NCBI GenBank assembly: GCA_000023405.1
Contig: CP001643.1
Location: 620,001-684,000, forward strand
Direction: 5' to 3'
Length of the DNA stretch: 64,000 bases
Origin: Brachybacterium faecium DSM 4810
GTDB taxonomy: Bacteria; Actinomycetota; Actinomycetes; Actinomycetales; Dermabacteraceae
A model generated the notes under the pieces. The model made no database searches and had not been told where the DNA came from. It saw nothing but the letters and a program-made list of their open reading frames with translations. Position numbers and translations under genes: made by a program. Below are positions 34,496 to 42,570 of the stretch, in pieces. Numbering within the stretch: the stretch's first letter is position 1; each line of letters opens with the position of its first letter.

Positions 34496-36091
34496 ATGAC
34501 AGGCCTGCTCTGCCTCGACCTCGGCACCACCTCGGCGAAAGCCGCCCTGCTCGACCTCTCCGGGCGCACCCTCGCCGCCGCGAGCGCCGAGTACCCCACC
34601 CGCCACACCGCGGACGGCGGCGCCGAGCAGGACCCGGCCGACTGGGTGCGCGCCGCCCGCACCGCGATCGCCCGCACCCTGCCGCCGGCCGCCGGGGTCG
34701 CGGCGCTGTGCCTCACCGGCCAGATGCAGGACCTCGTGCTCGAGGGAGAGCTCGACGCCGACAGCGCGCCCTCTGTGCCGACCCCGGCCGCGGGCTCCGA
34801 CCCGACCCCGTCCGTGGACTCCGCCGGGAGCCCGGCCGCGGGCTCTGCCGCGGATCCTGCCCGCGACCCGGCGGTGCACCCGGCCGTGCTGTACACGGAT
34901 CTGCGCGCGGGGGCGGAGACAGCGCAGCTGCGCACCGCCCTGGCCCGCGACGGCGTGGACTGGGATGCGCTGGCCGGGAACCTGCAGGACGCCAGCAGCT
35001 GCGCCGCGATGTTCCACCGCCTGGCCCGCCACCGCCCCGAGTCAGTCGCCCGCGCCCGCGGCCTCACCTTCGGCCCGGCCGGCCACCTCGCGCACGTGCT
35101 CGGCGCCGGCCTGCACTGCGATCCGACGACGGCCGCGGCCACGGGCCTGCTCGATGCCCGCACCCGCGACTGGGCGCCCGCCGTCGCCCGCGCCGCCGGG
35201 ATCGACCCGGCGCTGCTGCCGCGGCTGACCCGCGCCGCCGGCGAGGTGGTGGGCCGCACCGGTCCGAGCGCCGATGCGCTGCTGGGCCTGCCCGGCGGGG
35301 TGCCGATCGTGCTCGCCCCCGGGGACGCGGGCGCCGCGACCCTCGGGATCACCGGGTTCCGCCCCGGCCAGGACCACGCCTCCCTCGGCACCAGCGGCTG
35401 GATCGCGAGCGTCCGGTCGGCACCGGCCGAGGTCGAGGTGGACGGCGCCTCGCACCGCCTCGCCCTCGGTGGCGGCGCCACGCTGCACATCTGCGCGATC
35501 CTCGCCGCCGGGGCGGCCGCTGCCTGGGCGCGGGAGGCTTACCTCGGCGGCGCCGACGGCGAGGAGGCCGACCGGCTGCTCGCCGCGCGCGAGGCCGAGC
35601 ACGGGCGCGGGCCGACGGGCCTGCTGGTCCTGCCCTCGCTCGGCGGGGAACGCTTCCCCGTGCGGGACGGGGCGCTGCGCGGGGCGGTGCTCGGCATCGA
35701 CGCCGCCACAAGCCCGGTCGACCTCTACGCCGCAACCCTCGAAGGGGTGGCCCTCGCCCTCTCCCACGCGCTCGACCCCGCCGACGCCGGCCAGGTGCCG
35801 CCCGACGCCGACCGGGTGCTGCCCGTCGTCGGCGGGGGAGCGGCCTCCACCCCGTGGCGCCGGATCCTCGCCGACGTCACCGGCCGCCCGGTGCTGCAGG
35901 CCGACGGCAGCGACGCGACCCTGCTCGGAGCGGGTATCGCCGGCGCCGAGGCGCTCGGCCTGGACCACGGCCTGACGCCCCTGCTCGAGCAGGGCGGGGA
36001 GGTCACCACCCCGGACCCGGCCGCGGCGGAGGCCTACGCCGCGCTGCGCCCCGCGCACCGCCGCCTCTACGACACCGCAGCCCAGTACTGA
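34496..36091 (+). CDS. FGGY-family sugar kinase, xylulokinase-like
   Basis: The 531-residue protein has FGGY kinase features: LDLGTTSAKAALLD at the start, CLTGQMQDLVLEG, SLGTSGWIASVR, and VLPVVGGGAASTPWRRILADV for ATP binding. It phosphorylates a ketose or polyol such as xylulose; the exact sugar is not shown. A Pro/Ser/Ala/Gly-rich stretch of about 35 residues (near residues 90-125) interrupts the N-terminal domain between the substrate loop and the YTDLR strand. A -10-like TACGCT (34484-34489) lies six bases before the ATG, suggesting a leaderless mRNA. Confidence 0.87.
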   Translation: MTGLLCLDLGTTSAKAALLDLSGRTLAAASAEYPTRHTADGGAEQDPADWVRAARTAIARTLPPAAGVAALCLTGQMQDLVLEGELDADSAPSVPTPAAGSDPTPSVDSAGSPAAGSAADPARDPAVHPAVLYTDLRAGAETAQLRTALARDGVDWDALAGNLQDASSCAAMFHRLARHRPESVARARGLTFGPAGHLAHVLGAGLHCDPTTAAATGLLDARTRDWAPAVARAAGIDPALLPRLTRAAGEVVGRTGPSADALLGLPGGVPIVLAPGDAGAATLGITGFRPGQDHASLGTSGWIASVRSAPAEVEVDGASHRLALGGGATLHICAILAAGAAAAWAREAYLGGADGEEADRLLAAREAEHGRGPTGLLVLPSLGGERFPVRDGALRGAVLGIDAATSPVDLYAATLEGVALALSHALDPADAGQVPPDADRVLPVVGGGAASTPWRRILADVTGRPVLQADGSDATLLGAGIAGAEALGLDHGLTPLLEQGGEVTTPDPAAAEAYAALRPAHRRLYDTAAQY

Positions 36092-36120
36092 ACGGCCCGG
36101 CCCCGCCCCGCCCCGCCCGG

Positions 36121-36200
36121 CCCGGCTCTGCCCTGCCTGCCCGCCCGGCTCTGCCCTGCCCGCCCGGCTCTGCCCTGCCCGCCCGGCTCTGCCCTGCCCG
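36121..36200. repeat. 19-bp tandem repeat in intergenic gap
   Basis: The unit CCCGGCTCTGCCCTGCCCG occurs three times exactly at 36144-36200, after a first copy (36121-36143) with four extra bases. It fills the gap between two convergent genes together with other C-rich sequence. It may vary in copy number between strains; no function is evident. Confidence 0.85.
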
Positions 36201-36281
36201 CCCGGCCCACCACTGCCTCGCTCGGCACTGCCCGGCCCAGCAGCTCGGCCCGCCGCGCTGCCCCGGGCGGTCCTCACCGGC

Positions 36282-38543
36282 TCACGCCACCACCTGCACG
36301 GTCACGGCCCCGGCGGGCGGCGTGAGCACCGGCTCCGCCCACACCTCGAGCCGCACCGGCACCGCCTGCGGCGTCCCGTCGGCCCAGGAGCCGAGCGCGT
36401 CCAGCCCCAACTCGACGACCACCTCGCCACCTCCGGCGGGCACCTCGTGACGCCCCGCCGCGAGCACCGTGCGGGTGCGGGGCAGGATCCCCGGCTCGTG
36501 CCGCCGCCCGTAGACCACCACCGGCACCGAGACCGGCTCCGGCCGGGCGTGGTGCACCTGCACCGTCACCGCGACGGTCGCACCGCCGGCGAGATCCGCG
36601 GCGCGCACGGGACCATCGGCCCCGCTCACCTCGGCCCGCACCGCGGCGGGCAGGCCCGCGCCCAGCAGCGGCCCGCGCACCTGCGGCTGATCGATGTAGG
36701 CGCGCGGCGCCTCGAGCCGCTGGTCATGGGAGACGGGCTGGAGGCCGTCGGCCCGCGGCAGCGTCGCCGGCAGCAGCCCGTTCCCGCCCTCACCCAGCAG
36801 CACCTCGACGATCGCCCTGCCGCCCGAGGGGCCGGGGAAGGGCACCAGCAGCACCGCGTCCGCGAGCGCGGCGAGGTCGGTGAGGGCGCGGGGTCGACCA
36901 TCGACCACCACGGCGATCACCGGCCCTGCGCCGGCGGCGCGCGCCGCACGCACCACGTCGAGCTGCGCCTCGGGCAGCGCGACCGCGGCGAGGTCCACGC
37001 CCTCGCCGTTGGTGGTGTCCGAGGCGGGCCCGTCGGCCGCCCCGTTCTCCGCGAACTCGTCGTCGTAGGAGCGGCGGCTGGTGCCGCCCAGCACCACCAC
37101 CGCGGCCTCGGCCCGGGCCGCCGCGGCGGTGACCTCCGCGAGCGCCGCCTCACCGCGCGGCGTGCGCAGGTCGCTGCCGCGGGCGTGCGGCACCGCGTCC
37201 GCCCCGAGCCTCTCGACCAGCGCGGCGCGCACCGTCGCGGCGCCGGGCTCCTCGGGCGGGCGCGGCGGGGTGTAGTCGCCCAGCAGCGCGTCGAGATCAT
37301 CGGCGTTGGGGCCGACGGCCGCGATGCGGCGGGCGCTCAGCGGCAGGTGCCCGCCGTCCTCCAGCACGATTACGGCCTGGCGGGCGGCGCGCTCGGCGAG
37401 CACCGCCGTCTCCCGTGCCCGGGCTGAGGGCCACTGCTCGTCGGCCGCGGGCTCCGCTGGGGCGTCGTCGAACAGGCCGAGCCGCTCCTTGAGGCGGAGC
37501 ACCCGGGTCACGGCCGTCTCGAGCGCGGCCTCCGCCACCAGGCCCTCCTCGAGCACGGCCTCCAGGCGCGTGTACGACTGGTCCCAGAGGCTGAGGTCCA
37601 CCCCGGCGCTCAGCCCGAGCGCGGCGGCGTCCTCGAGCCGCCCGCCCACGGCGAGGCTCAGGCGGTCGACCGCCCCGCCGTCGGACATCACGATCCCGTC
37701 CCAGCCCCAGGCCTCCCGCAGCGTGCCGGTGAGCAGCTCGCGGCTGCCGGTGCAGGGCACGCCGTCGATGTCGTTGTAGGCGGACATGAACCCTGCGACC
37801 CCCGCCCGCGCCGCGGCATACGCGGGGCGCAGGTGGATCTCGCCCAGCTCGCGCGGACCGAGCGGCGCGCCGGAGCCGTTCCGCCCGCCGATGCCCGCCC
37901 CCTGACCGGCCAAATGCTTCGCGACCACGGCCACGTGCTGCGCGTCGATCCGCTCCCCGGCGCCCGCGCCCTGCATGCCCTGCACGGTCGCCTCGACCAG
38001 CAGGGCCGCGAGCGCCGGATCCTCGCTGAAGCACTCCTCGGCCCGCCCCCAGCGCGGGTCGCGCAGCACGTCCAGGCCGGAGACCAGCAGCAGATGCGTG
38101 CCCCGCTCCCGCGCCTCCGCCGCGACCGCCGCGCCCAGCTCACGGGTCAGCGCGGGGTCCATGCCGGCGCCGAGCGCGAGGTTCACCGGGAGCGTGGTCC
38201 CGCCCAGGCCCATGAGCCCGTGCGGCGCCTCCTCGACGAACAGCACCGGCAGCCCGTCCCCGCACCGGTCCACGTGCTCCTGCACCGCGGCGTACGCCTC
38301 CGCGCTGCGCTCGGGCGGGATGCCGGTGCCCCAGCGGACGGCGGACCACGGATCCGCGCGCAGCACGCCGTAGAGCGCGCCGAGCCCGCCGAACCGGTCC
38401 ACCTCCGCCCGCAGCACGTCGGTGACCTGCGGTGCGCCGTCCACCCAGCGCACCGCCTCCCAGCCCTTGAGCCGCTGGTTGACCTGCCCCACCTTGCTCG
38501 ACAGCGACAGGGCGGCGAGGCGCTCGGCGATGCTGAGGCTCAT
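36282..38543 (-). CDS. GH3 family glycoside hydrolase (beta-glucosidase-like)
   Basis: The 753-residue enzyme has the GH3 layout: an N-terminal barrel (PVLFVEEAPHGLMGLGGTTLP, DPRWGRAEECFSEDP, VAVVAKHLAGQGAG) with the likely nucleophile Asp in GIVMSDGGAV, an alpha/beta second domain (AVVVLGGTSRRSYDDEFAENG) and a fibronectin III-like end. There is no signal peptide, so it should act in the cytoplasm on imported oligosaccharides. The ATG overlaps the stop of a short upstream frame (ATGA). A ribosome site is not evident, which would fit translation coupled to that frame. Confidence 0.9.
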   Translation of the reverse strand: MSLSIAERLAALSLSSKVGQVNQRLKGWEAVRWVDGAPQVTDVLRAEVDRFGGLGALYGVLRADPWSAVRWGTGIPPERSAEAYAAVQEHVDRCGDGLPVLFVEEAPHGLMGLGGTTLPVNLALGAGMDPALTRELGAAVAAEARERGTHLLLVSGLDVLRDPRWGRAEECFSEDPALAALLVEATVQGMQGAGAGERIDAQHVAVVAKHLAGQGAGIGGRNGSGAPLGPRELGEIHLRPAYAAARAGVAGFMSAYNDIDGVPCTGSRELLTGTLREAWGWDGIVMSDGGAVDRLSLAVGGRLEDAAALGLSAGVDLSLWDQSYTRLEAVLEEGLVAEAALETAVTRVLRLKERLGLFDDAPAEPAADEQWPSARARETAVLAERAARQAVIVLEDGGHLPLSARRIAAVGPNADDLDALLGDYTPPRPPEEPGAATVRAALVERLGADAVPHARGSDLRTPRGEAALAEVTAAAARAEAAVVVLGGTSRRSYDDEFAENGAADGPASDTTNGEGVDLAAVALPEAQLDVVRAARAAGAGPVIAVVVDGRPRALTDLAALADAVLLVPFPGPSGGRAIVEVLLGEGGNGLLPATLPRADGLQPVSHDQRLEAPRAYIDQPQVRGPLLGAGLPAAVRAEVSGADGPVRAADLAGGATVAVTVQVHHARPEPVSVPVVVYGRRHEPGILPRTRTVLAAGRHEVPAGGGEVVVELGLDALGSWADGTPQAVPVRLEVWAEPVLTPPAGAVTVQVVA

Positions 38544-38671
38544 CGGTGCGCCGCCGCGCTGCGTCGCCGCGAGGCCGAGGAATGCGGTGCCGGCGAGAAC
38601 AGTGCGGGGGAGAACGGTGCCGGCCAGGGCAGCGGGCGCGCGCCATCGCAGCGCGAGAACGTCATCGTCAT
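38540..38671 (-). CDS. Possible leaderless 43-residue upstream ORF coupled to GH3 gene
   Basis: An ATG at 38671 lies six bases after TAGCGT (38678-38683, minus strand), with TCGACG sixteen bases further upstream as a possible -35. The frame runs 43 codons (MTMTFSRCDGARPLPWPAPF...) and its TGA overlaps the GH3 ATG. It could be a leader whose translation delivers ribosomes to GH3. The peptide is Pro/Ala/Ser/Arg-rich and not recognised, so it may have no function of its own. Confidence 0.4.
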   Translation of the reverse strand: MTMTFSRCDGARPLPWPAPFSPALFSPAPHSSASRRRSAAAHR

Positions 38672-38722
38672 GACGTCACGCTAATCGAATTTCTTCCCAC
38701 GTCGACCGTTCGGCCCGCATGG

Positions 38723-38751
38723 TTGCCGCTCCGGGGCGTGCTCGTTAGTGT
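38723..38751 (+). promoter_or_regulatory. Promoter of dps
   Basis: TTGCCG (38723-38728) and TAGTGT (38746-38751) are separated by 17 bp, a good housekeeping-type spacing. Transcription would start near 38758, giving a leader of about 70 nt before the ATG at 38828, which has GGAGGAG as ribosome site. Confidence 0.6.
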
Positions 38752-38827
38752 GGCGAGCAGGATGTCGGCGTGATCGACGGAGCGTCGGCGCGGCCGGCAT
38801 CGCAACGATCGATACGGAGGAGTCCCC

Positions 38828-39358
38828 ATGAATGACACCGTTCCCGTCCCCGAACCCGCCGGCGCGAAGCGCACCAAGCGCGAGAACGCCGAGAGCGGCT
38901 TCCTCGCCCCGGCCGGGCTCGCCAAGAACCTCCAGGCCGTGCTCGTGGATCTCACCGCGCTGCACCTGGTGGGCAAGCAGGCGCACTGGAACATCGTGGG
39001 CCCGAACTTCCGCGACCTGCACCTGAACCTCGACGAGGTCGTCGACATCGCCCGCGCGGCCGCCGATGACATCGCCGAGCGGATGCGGGCCCTGCACGCC
39101 ACGCCCGACGCCCGCCCCGCGGTGGTCGCCGAGCAGGCCTCGCTGCCGGAGTTCCCGCAGGGCGAGGTGCTCACGCACGACGCGATCGATCTGGTCACCT
39201 CCGCGATCGAGGAGACGGTGGGCACCATGCGCTCCGTCCATGACGAGGTCGACGAGGCCGATCCCACCTCGGCGGACATCCTGCACGGCATTCTCGAGAA
39301 GCTCGAGCAGCAGGCCTGGTTCATCAGCGCGGAGACCCGCACCCCGAAGCAGCGCTGA
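38828..39358 (+). CDS. dps: DNA-binding ferritin-like protein Dps
   Basis: The 176-residue protein has the Dps ferroxidase signature LHLVGKQAHWNIVGPNFRDLHLNLDEVVD, with the His and Asp/Glu ligands in place. A Lys/Arg-rich N-terminal tail (GAKRTKREN) could contact DNA. Dps forms dodecamers that oxidise and store iron with peroxide and protect DNA in starvation. The start has a strong GGAGGAG and a clear promoter. It stands alone between divergent GH3 and the convergent ROK gene. Confidence 0.93.
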   Translation: MNDTVPVPEPAGAKRTKRENAESGFLAPAGLAKNLQAVLVDLTALHLVGKQAHWNIVGPNFRDLHLNLDEVVDIARAAADDIAERMRALHATPDARPAVVAEQASLPEFPQGEVLTHDAIDLVTSAIEETVGTMRSVHDEVDEADPTSADILHGILEKLEQQAWFISAETRTPKQR

Positions 39359-39685
39359 AGCACGCCCCCGCCCCGCCCCGCCCCGGGCGCCAGGGCGCCA
39401 GGAGCGGCTACCGGGCAGTTATGTGCAGTGGGGAGCCAGAGATGGCACTGAGCTGCACATAACGCGCGGCGCGGGAGTGACGCGGAGCGGTGCGAGGGCG
39501 CGCGGGCATGCGAGTTCGCCGCGGAGCGGCGTGGCGCGTGCGGAACGACGCGGCAGGCGCGGCGCGGTGCCGGCGCGGCGCGTGCGGTGCGGCGTGCCAC
39601 GCGCGGCGCGGCGCGTGCGGGGTGGCCCAGCACGTGCGGGGCGGGGCCCGGCCCGCACGCGCGGCGGTCGCTCGGCTCTCGGGGG
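39359..39685. other. GC-extreme intergenic region after dps
   Basis: This 327-bp gap holds a C-rich tract just after dps, the GTTATGTGCAG inverted repeat, then about 200 bp built from scrambled GCGCGGCGCG-like words. No coding sequence is convincing: frames here consist almost only of Arg/Ala/Gly. It may hold terminators of the two convergent genes. Confidence 0.6.
39418..39463. repeat. Inverted repeat GTTATGTGCAG/CTGCACATAAC
   Basis: Two perfect 11-bp arms (39418-39428 and 39453-39463) flank a 24-bp loop that itself contains CCA...TGG-type symmetry. The AT content stands out in a very GC-rich gap. It lies between the convergent dps and ROK genes, so it could be a bidirectional terminator or a mobile palindromic repeat. 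No second copy is in this window. Confidence 0.7.
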
Positions 39686-40885
39686 TCAGCCCTCGAGCAC
39701 GGCGTCCACGAGCTCCTGTACGAGCGCCGTGTCCGAGCGCATCGCGGCCAGGGCGGCGCGGCCGGCGGCGTGCGGGTCCTCCCGCGTGGTCGCGAGGCTG
39801 AGCTCGAGCCGCCGGGTGACCAGCGGCAGCGCCCGTCGGCGCACTGCGGTGTGCACGGCGTCGCCGAACACGGGCCCGGCCAGGGCGAGGTCGCCGCCGA
39901 GCACGATCGCGTCCGGGTCCACCACGTTGCACACCATCGCCAGCGCCCGCCCGACCGTCTCGCCGGTGTCCTCGAGGATGGTCGCGCAGGCGTGGGAGCC
40001 CTGTGCGACGGCCTCGATCGCGTCGGTGAACGTGGCCTCCTCGCCGAGGGTGGCGCGGATCCGCTCGGTGACCGCGTCCAGCCCGGCGTACAGCATCAGG
40101 CAGCCGCGGTTCGCGCATGCGCACGGCAGGCCCATCGGGTCGATGCTCACGTGCCCCAGCTCGCCCGCCCCGCCGTGGCTGCCGGGGACGATCTCCCCGT
40201 CCACCACCTGACCCATCGTCACGCCCCAGGAGAGGTGCACGTACACGAGGCTGCGCGGGCGCGGCTCGCCGAGCGCGTGGTATTCCGCCAGGCCGGAGAG
40301 GCGGGCGGTGTTCTCGACGATCACCTCGGCCGGGCTCCACGCAGCGGCGATCTGCTTGGGGTTGGTGCCGCGCCAGGGCCCGGCGGCCTCCTCGGAGAGC
40401 ACCTCGCCGCTGATCCGGTCGCACTGCGTGTTCACGGCGAGGTGGAGGCGCAGGATCCGCTCGAGGGGGATCCCGCATTCCTGCAGCACCTCGCGCAGCA
40501 GGGCGTGGGCGCGCTCGAGCCGCTCGGCGCCCAGCTCCTCGCGCGGGAACTCGGCGTGCGAGGCGGCGAGCAGGCGCCCGTCCAGGGTGCCGACGTCCAC
40601 CGCGACGGAGGTCATCCGGAACACCACCGAGACCAGCACGCCGCGCTCGGGGGCGAGGCCCACGGGCTGTTTGAGCGTGGGCCGGTCGGGATCGGCGGGG
40701 GAGGGGCTGCCGTCGGCGCGCTCGAGGGTGAGCAGCGCCCCGGACTCGGTGAGATCGGCGACGAGGTTCGTGATCGTGGTGCGTGAGACGCCGAGGGCGC
40801 GGGAGAGACCGGCCCGATGGGCGGGGCCGCCCTGGATCAGGTGTCCGAGCAGACGACGGGCCGTGGCCCCGGGACTGGTTCTCAT
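39686..40885 (-). CDS. ROK family transcriptional regulator
   Basis: The 399-residue protein has an N-terminal winged helix (RAGLSRALGVSRTTITNLVADL) and a ROK sugar-kinase-like domain with the zinc motif CACANRGCLM (Cys-x-Cys-x4-Cys) and GGAGELGHVSIDP. ROK repressors sense sugars or their phosphates. The ATG at 40885 follows a TACTAT by seven bases, so the mRNA may be leaderless. It is divergent from the GH20 hexosaminidase, and matching half-sites lie between them, so it probably controls that gene and itself in response to an amino sugar. Confidence 0.9.
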   Translation of the reverse strand: MRTSPGATARRLLGHLIQGGPAHRAGLSRALGVSRTTITNLVADLTESGALLTLERADGSPSPADPDRPTLKQPVGLAPERGVLVSVVFRMTSVAVDVGTLDGRLLAASHAEFPREELGAERLERAHALLREVLQECGIPLERILRLHLAVNTQCDRISGEVLSEEAAGPWRGTNPKQIAAAWSPAEVIVENTARLSGLAEYHALGEPRPRSLVYVHLSWGVTMGQVVDGEIVPGSHGGAGELGHVSIDPMGLPCACANRGCLMLYAGLDAVTERIRATLGEEATFTDAIEAVAQGSHACATILEDTGETVGRALAMVCNVVDPDAIVLGGDLALAGPVFGDAVHTAVRRRALPLVTRRLELSLATTREDPHAAGRAALAAMRSDTALVQELVDAVLEG

Positions 40886-40892
40886 CGTCCTG

Positions 40893-40898
40893 ATAGTA
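40893..40898 (-). promoter_or_regulatory. -10 box of ROK regulator gene
   Basis: On the minus strand TACTAT sits seven bases before the ATG at 40885. With no ribosome site of note, a leaderless mRNA is likely. Confidence 0.45.
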
Positions 40899-40951
40899 GT
40901 CGGAGAGCGCTCGCCGTGCGGGCGCTGCGTGGCACAAGGCCCGCAATCGGC

Positions 40952-41004
40952 CACTTTAGGTGACGGGGATGCTGCGAGACTGCCGCTGTGCCACACTAAA
41001 GTGT
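40952..41004. promoter_or_regulatory. Candidate ROK operator sites
   Basis: CACTTTAG (40952-40959) and the palindrome ACACTAAAGTGT (40993-41004) share the core CTTTAG/CTAAAG in opposite orientation. They lie between the divergent ROK and GH20 genes, just upstream of the GH20 ribosome site GGAG. The CTTTA/TAAAG core resembles that of known NagC/ROK sites, so these are good candidates for repressor binding. Confidence 0.5.
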
Positions 41005-41031
41005 CCGGTTAAGAAACAGAATGGAGCAGAC

Positions 41032-42462
41032 GTGGCACCGCTGCAGAAGGTCGTCGAGCGTTCCCGGCAGGCGCCCACCGCGGAACGACGGGTGCATGCC
41101 CTCCCGAAGCCGGTGATCCCCGGCCCGTCGGCCCCCGCTGAGCCCGCCCATGCCTGGCGCGGGCTGCTGCTGGACTCCGCGCGCACCGCCTGGAGCGTCG
41201 AGGTGATCCATGAGCTGCTCGAGCTCATGGCCCGCTACCGGCTGAACCGCCTGCACTGGCACCTCACCGACGACTCCGGCTGGCGGTTCGCGGTGCCCGG
41301 CTACGACCGCCTCACGGAGATCGGCGCCCAGCTGCCGCGGCCCGACTACGGCTGGTACAGCAATGTGCTGCCCGCCCAGCGCGACCGGGCCGACGCCCGC
41401 GCCGCCGAGCGCGAGTTCAACGGCCACTACACGGCCGAGGAGATCGCCGGCATCGTCGCCCACGCCGGAGAGCTCGGCATCGAGGTGATGCCGGAGCTGG
41501 ACCTGCCCGGGCACATGGCCGCCGCGATCCGCGCCTACCCCGAGCTCGGCGACCCGCGCCTGCGCGACCTCGACCCCGCGCAGTGGGATCACCCCAACGA
41601 CCTGCTCTGGCCGAGCGAGGCCTCCTTCGCCTTCCTCACCGCCGCGCTCGAGACCGTCGCCGAGCTGTTCCCCTTCTCCGTGGTCCACATCGGCGGCGAC
41701 GAGTGCAAGCACCAGCTCTGGGAGGCCGATGCCGCCCTCATGGCCCGCTACGACGAGGCCGCGGACCACGGGCCAGAGGGCGGCGCGGGACCAGAGGCGG
41801 TCGCGGAAGAGCGGTCAGAAGAGAGCTCGGGAGAGGGCGCCGCCGAGGGGGCCGGCCCAGCTGCCTCCCCGCAGACCGGCGGCCCCGCCCTGCCGCCGAA
41901 CGGCCCCGGCTCCGGGCGCAGCGGCCTCGGGCCGCGCCTGCAGGGGATGTTCACCGACCACGCCCGCCAGGTGCTCGCCGGGCGCTCCCGCCGGGTCGCC
42001 GCCTGGGACGAGCTCATCGGCAGCCCCACCACCGGCGAGGAGCTCATCGTGGCCTGGCGCGCGCAGGCCGGTGTGGAGGCCGCACGGGCCAGCGGCCACG
42101 AATGGATCTTCGCCGACTGCACCCGCCTGTACCTCAACCGCGTGGCCGGTGACCCCGCGACCGAGCCGCCGGGCATGTTCGGGCCGATCACCCCGCGCGA
42201 CATCCTCGAGCTCGAGGTGCCCTCCTCCTCCCGGCTGCTCGGCCTCCAGGCGGCGGTGTGGACCGAGTTCGTGCTGGACCGCGAGCACCTGCTGTACCAG
42301 CTGTTCCCCCGCCTGCTCGCCGTCGCCGAGCGCGCCTGGTGCGGCCCGGACGCGGGCTGGGAGGACTTCTCCGCACGCCTCGAGACCGAGACCGCGCACC
42401 TGCGTGAGGCAGGGATCCTCCGCGAGCCGGACTCTCCGGGCGAGGCGCCCACGGCGCGCTGA
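41032..42462 (+). CDS. GH20 beta-N-acetylhexosaminidase, cytoplasmic
   Basis: The 476-residue enzyme has the GH20 core: RGLLLDSARTAWSVEVIHELLELMA, RLHWHLTDDSGWRF, PELDLPGHMAAAI and VVHIGGDE with the catalytic Asp-Glu pair. It lacks a signal peptide and the usual N-terminal GH20b domain, so it should cut imported amino-sugar oligomers inside the cell. After ALMARYDEAA a Gly/Glu/Pro/Ser-rich insert of about 60 residues interrupts the barrel. The start is the GTG at 41032 with GGAG upstream; the frame is open to 40960 but that part overlaps the operator. Confidence 0.88.
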   Translation: MAPLQKVVERSRQAPTAERRVHALPKPVIPGPSAPAEPAHAWRGLLLDSARTAWSVEVIHELLELMARYRLNRLHWHLTDDSGWRFAVPGYDRLTEIGAQLPRPDYGWYSNVLPAQRDRADARAAEREFNGHYTAEEIAGIVAHAGELGIEVMPELDLPGHMAAAIRAYPELGDPRLRDLDPAQWDHPNDLLWPSEASFAFLTAALETVAELFPFSVVHIGGDECKHQLWEADAALMARYDEAADHGPEGGAGPEAVAEERSEESSGEGAAEGAGPAASPQTGGPALPPNGPGSGRSGLGPRLQGMFTDHARQVLAGRSRRVAAWDELIGSPTTGEELIVAWRAQAGVEAARASGHEWIFADCTRLYLNRVAGDPATEPPGMFGPITPRDILELEVPSSSRLLGLQAAVWTEFVLDREHLLYQLFPRLLAVAERAWCGPDAGWEDFSARLETETAHLREAGILREPDSPGEAPTAR

Positions 42463-42512
42463 GAGCACCGCGCACGACGGGGCGGGAGCGAGTACCGCAC
42501 ACGACGGGGCGA

Positions 42513-42538
42513 GAGCCCGGATCGAGGGATCCGGGCTC
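42513..42538. terminator. Hairpin terminator between GH20 and beta-helix genes
   Basis: GAGCCCGGATC (42513-42523), loop GAGG and GATCCGGGCTC (42528-42538) form a perfect 11-bp stem between two convergent genes. There is no T run, but the position suits termination for both. Confidence 0.65.
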
Positions 42539-42570
42539 CCGCCCCCTCTCCTGTGCCGGTCAGGGGGTCG

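Noticed and set aside
36092..36200. CRISPR-like array of short repeats
   Set aside because: The 19-bp units are head to tail with no spacers, so it is a simple tandem repeat.
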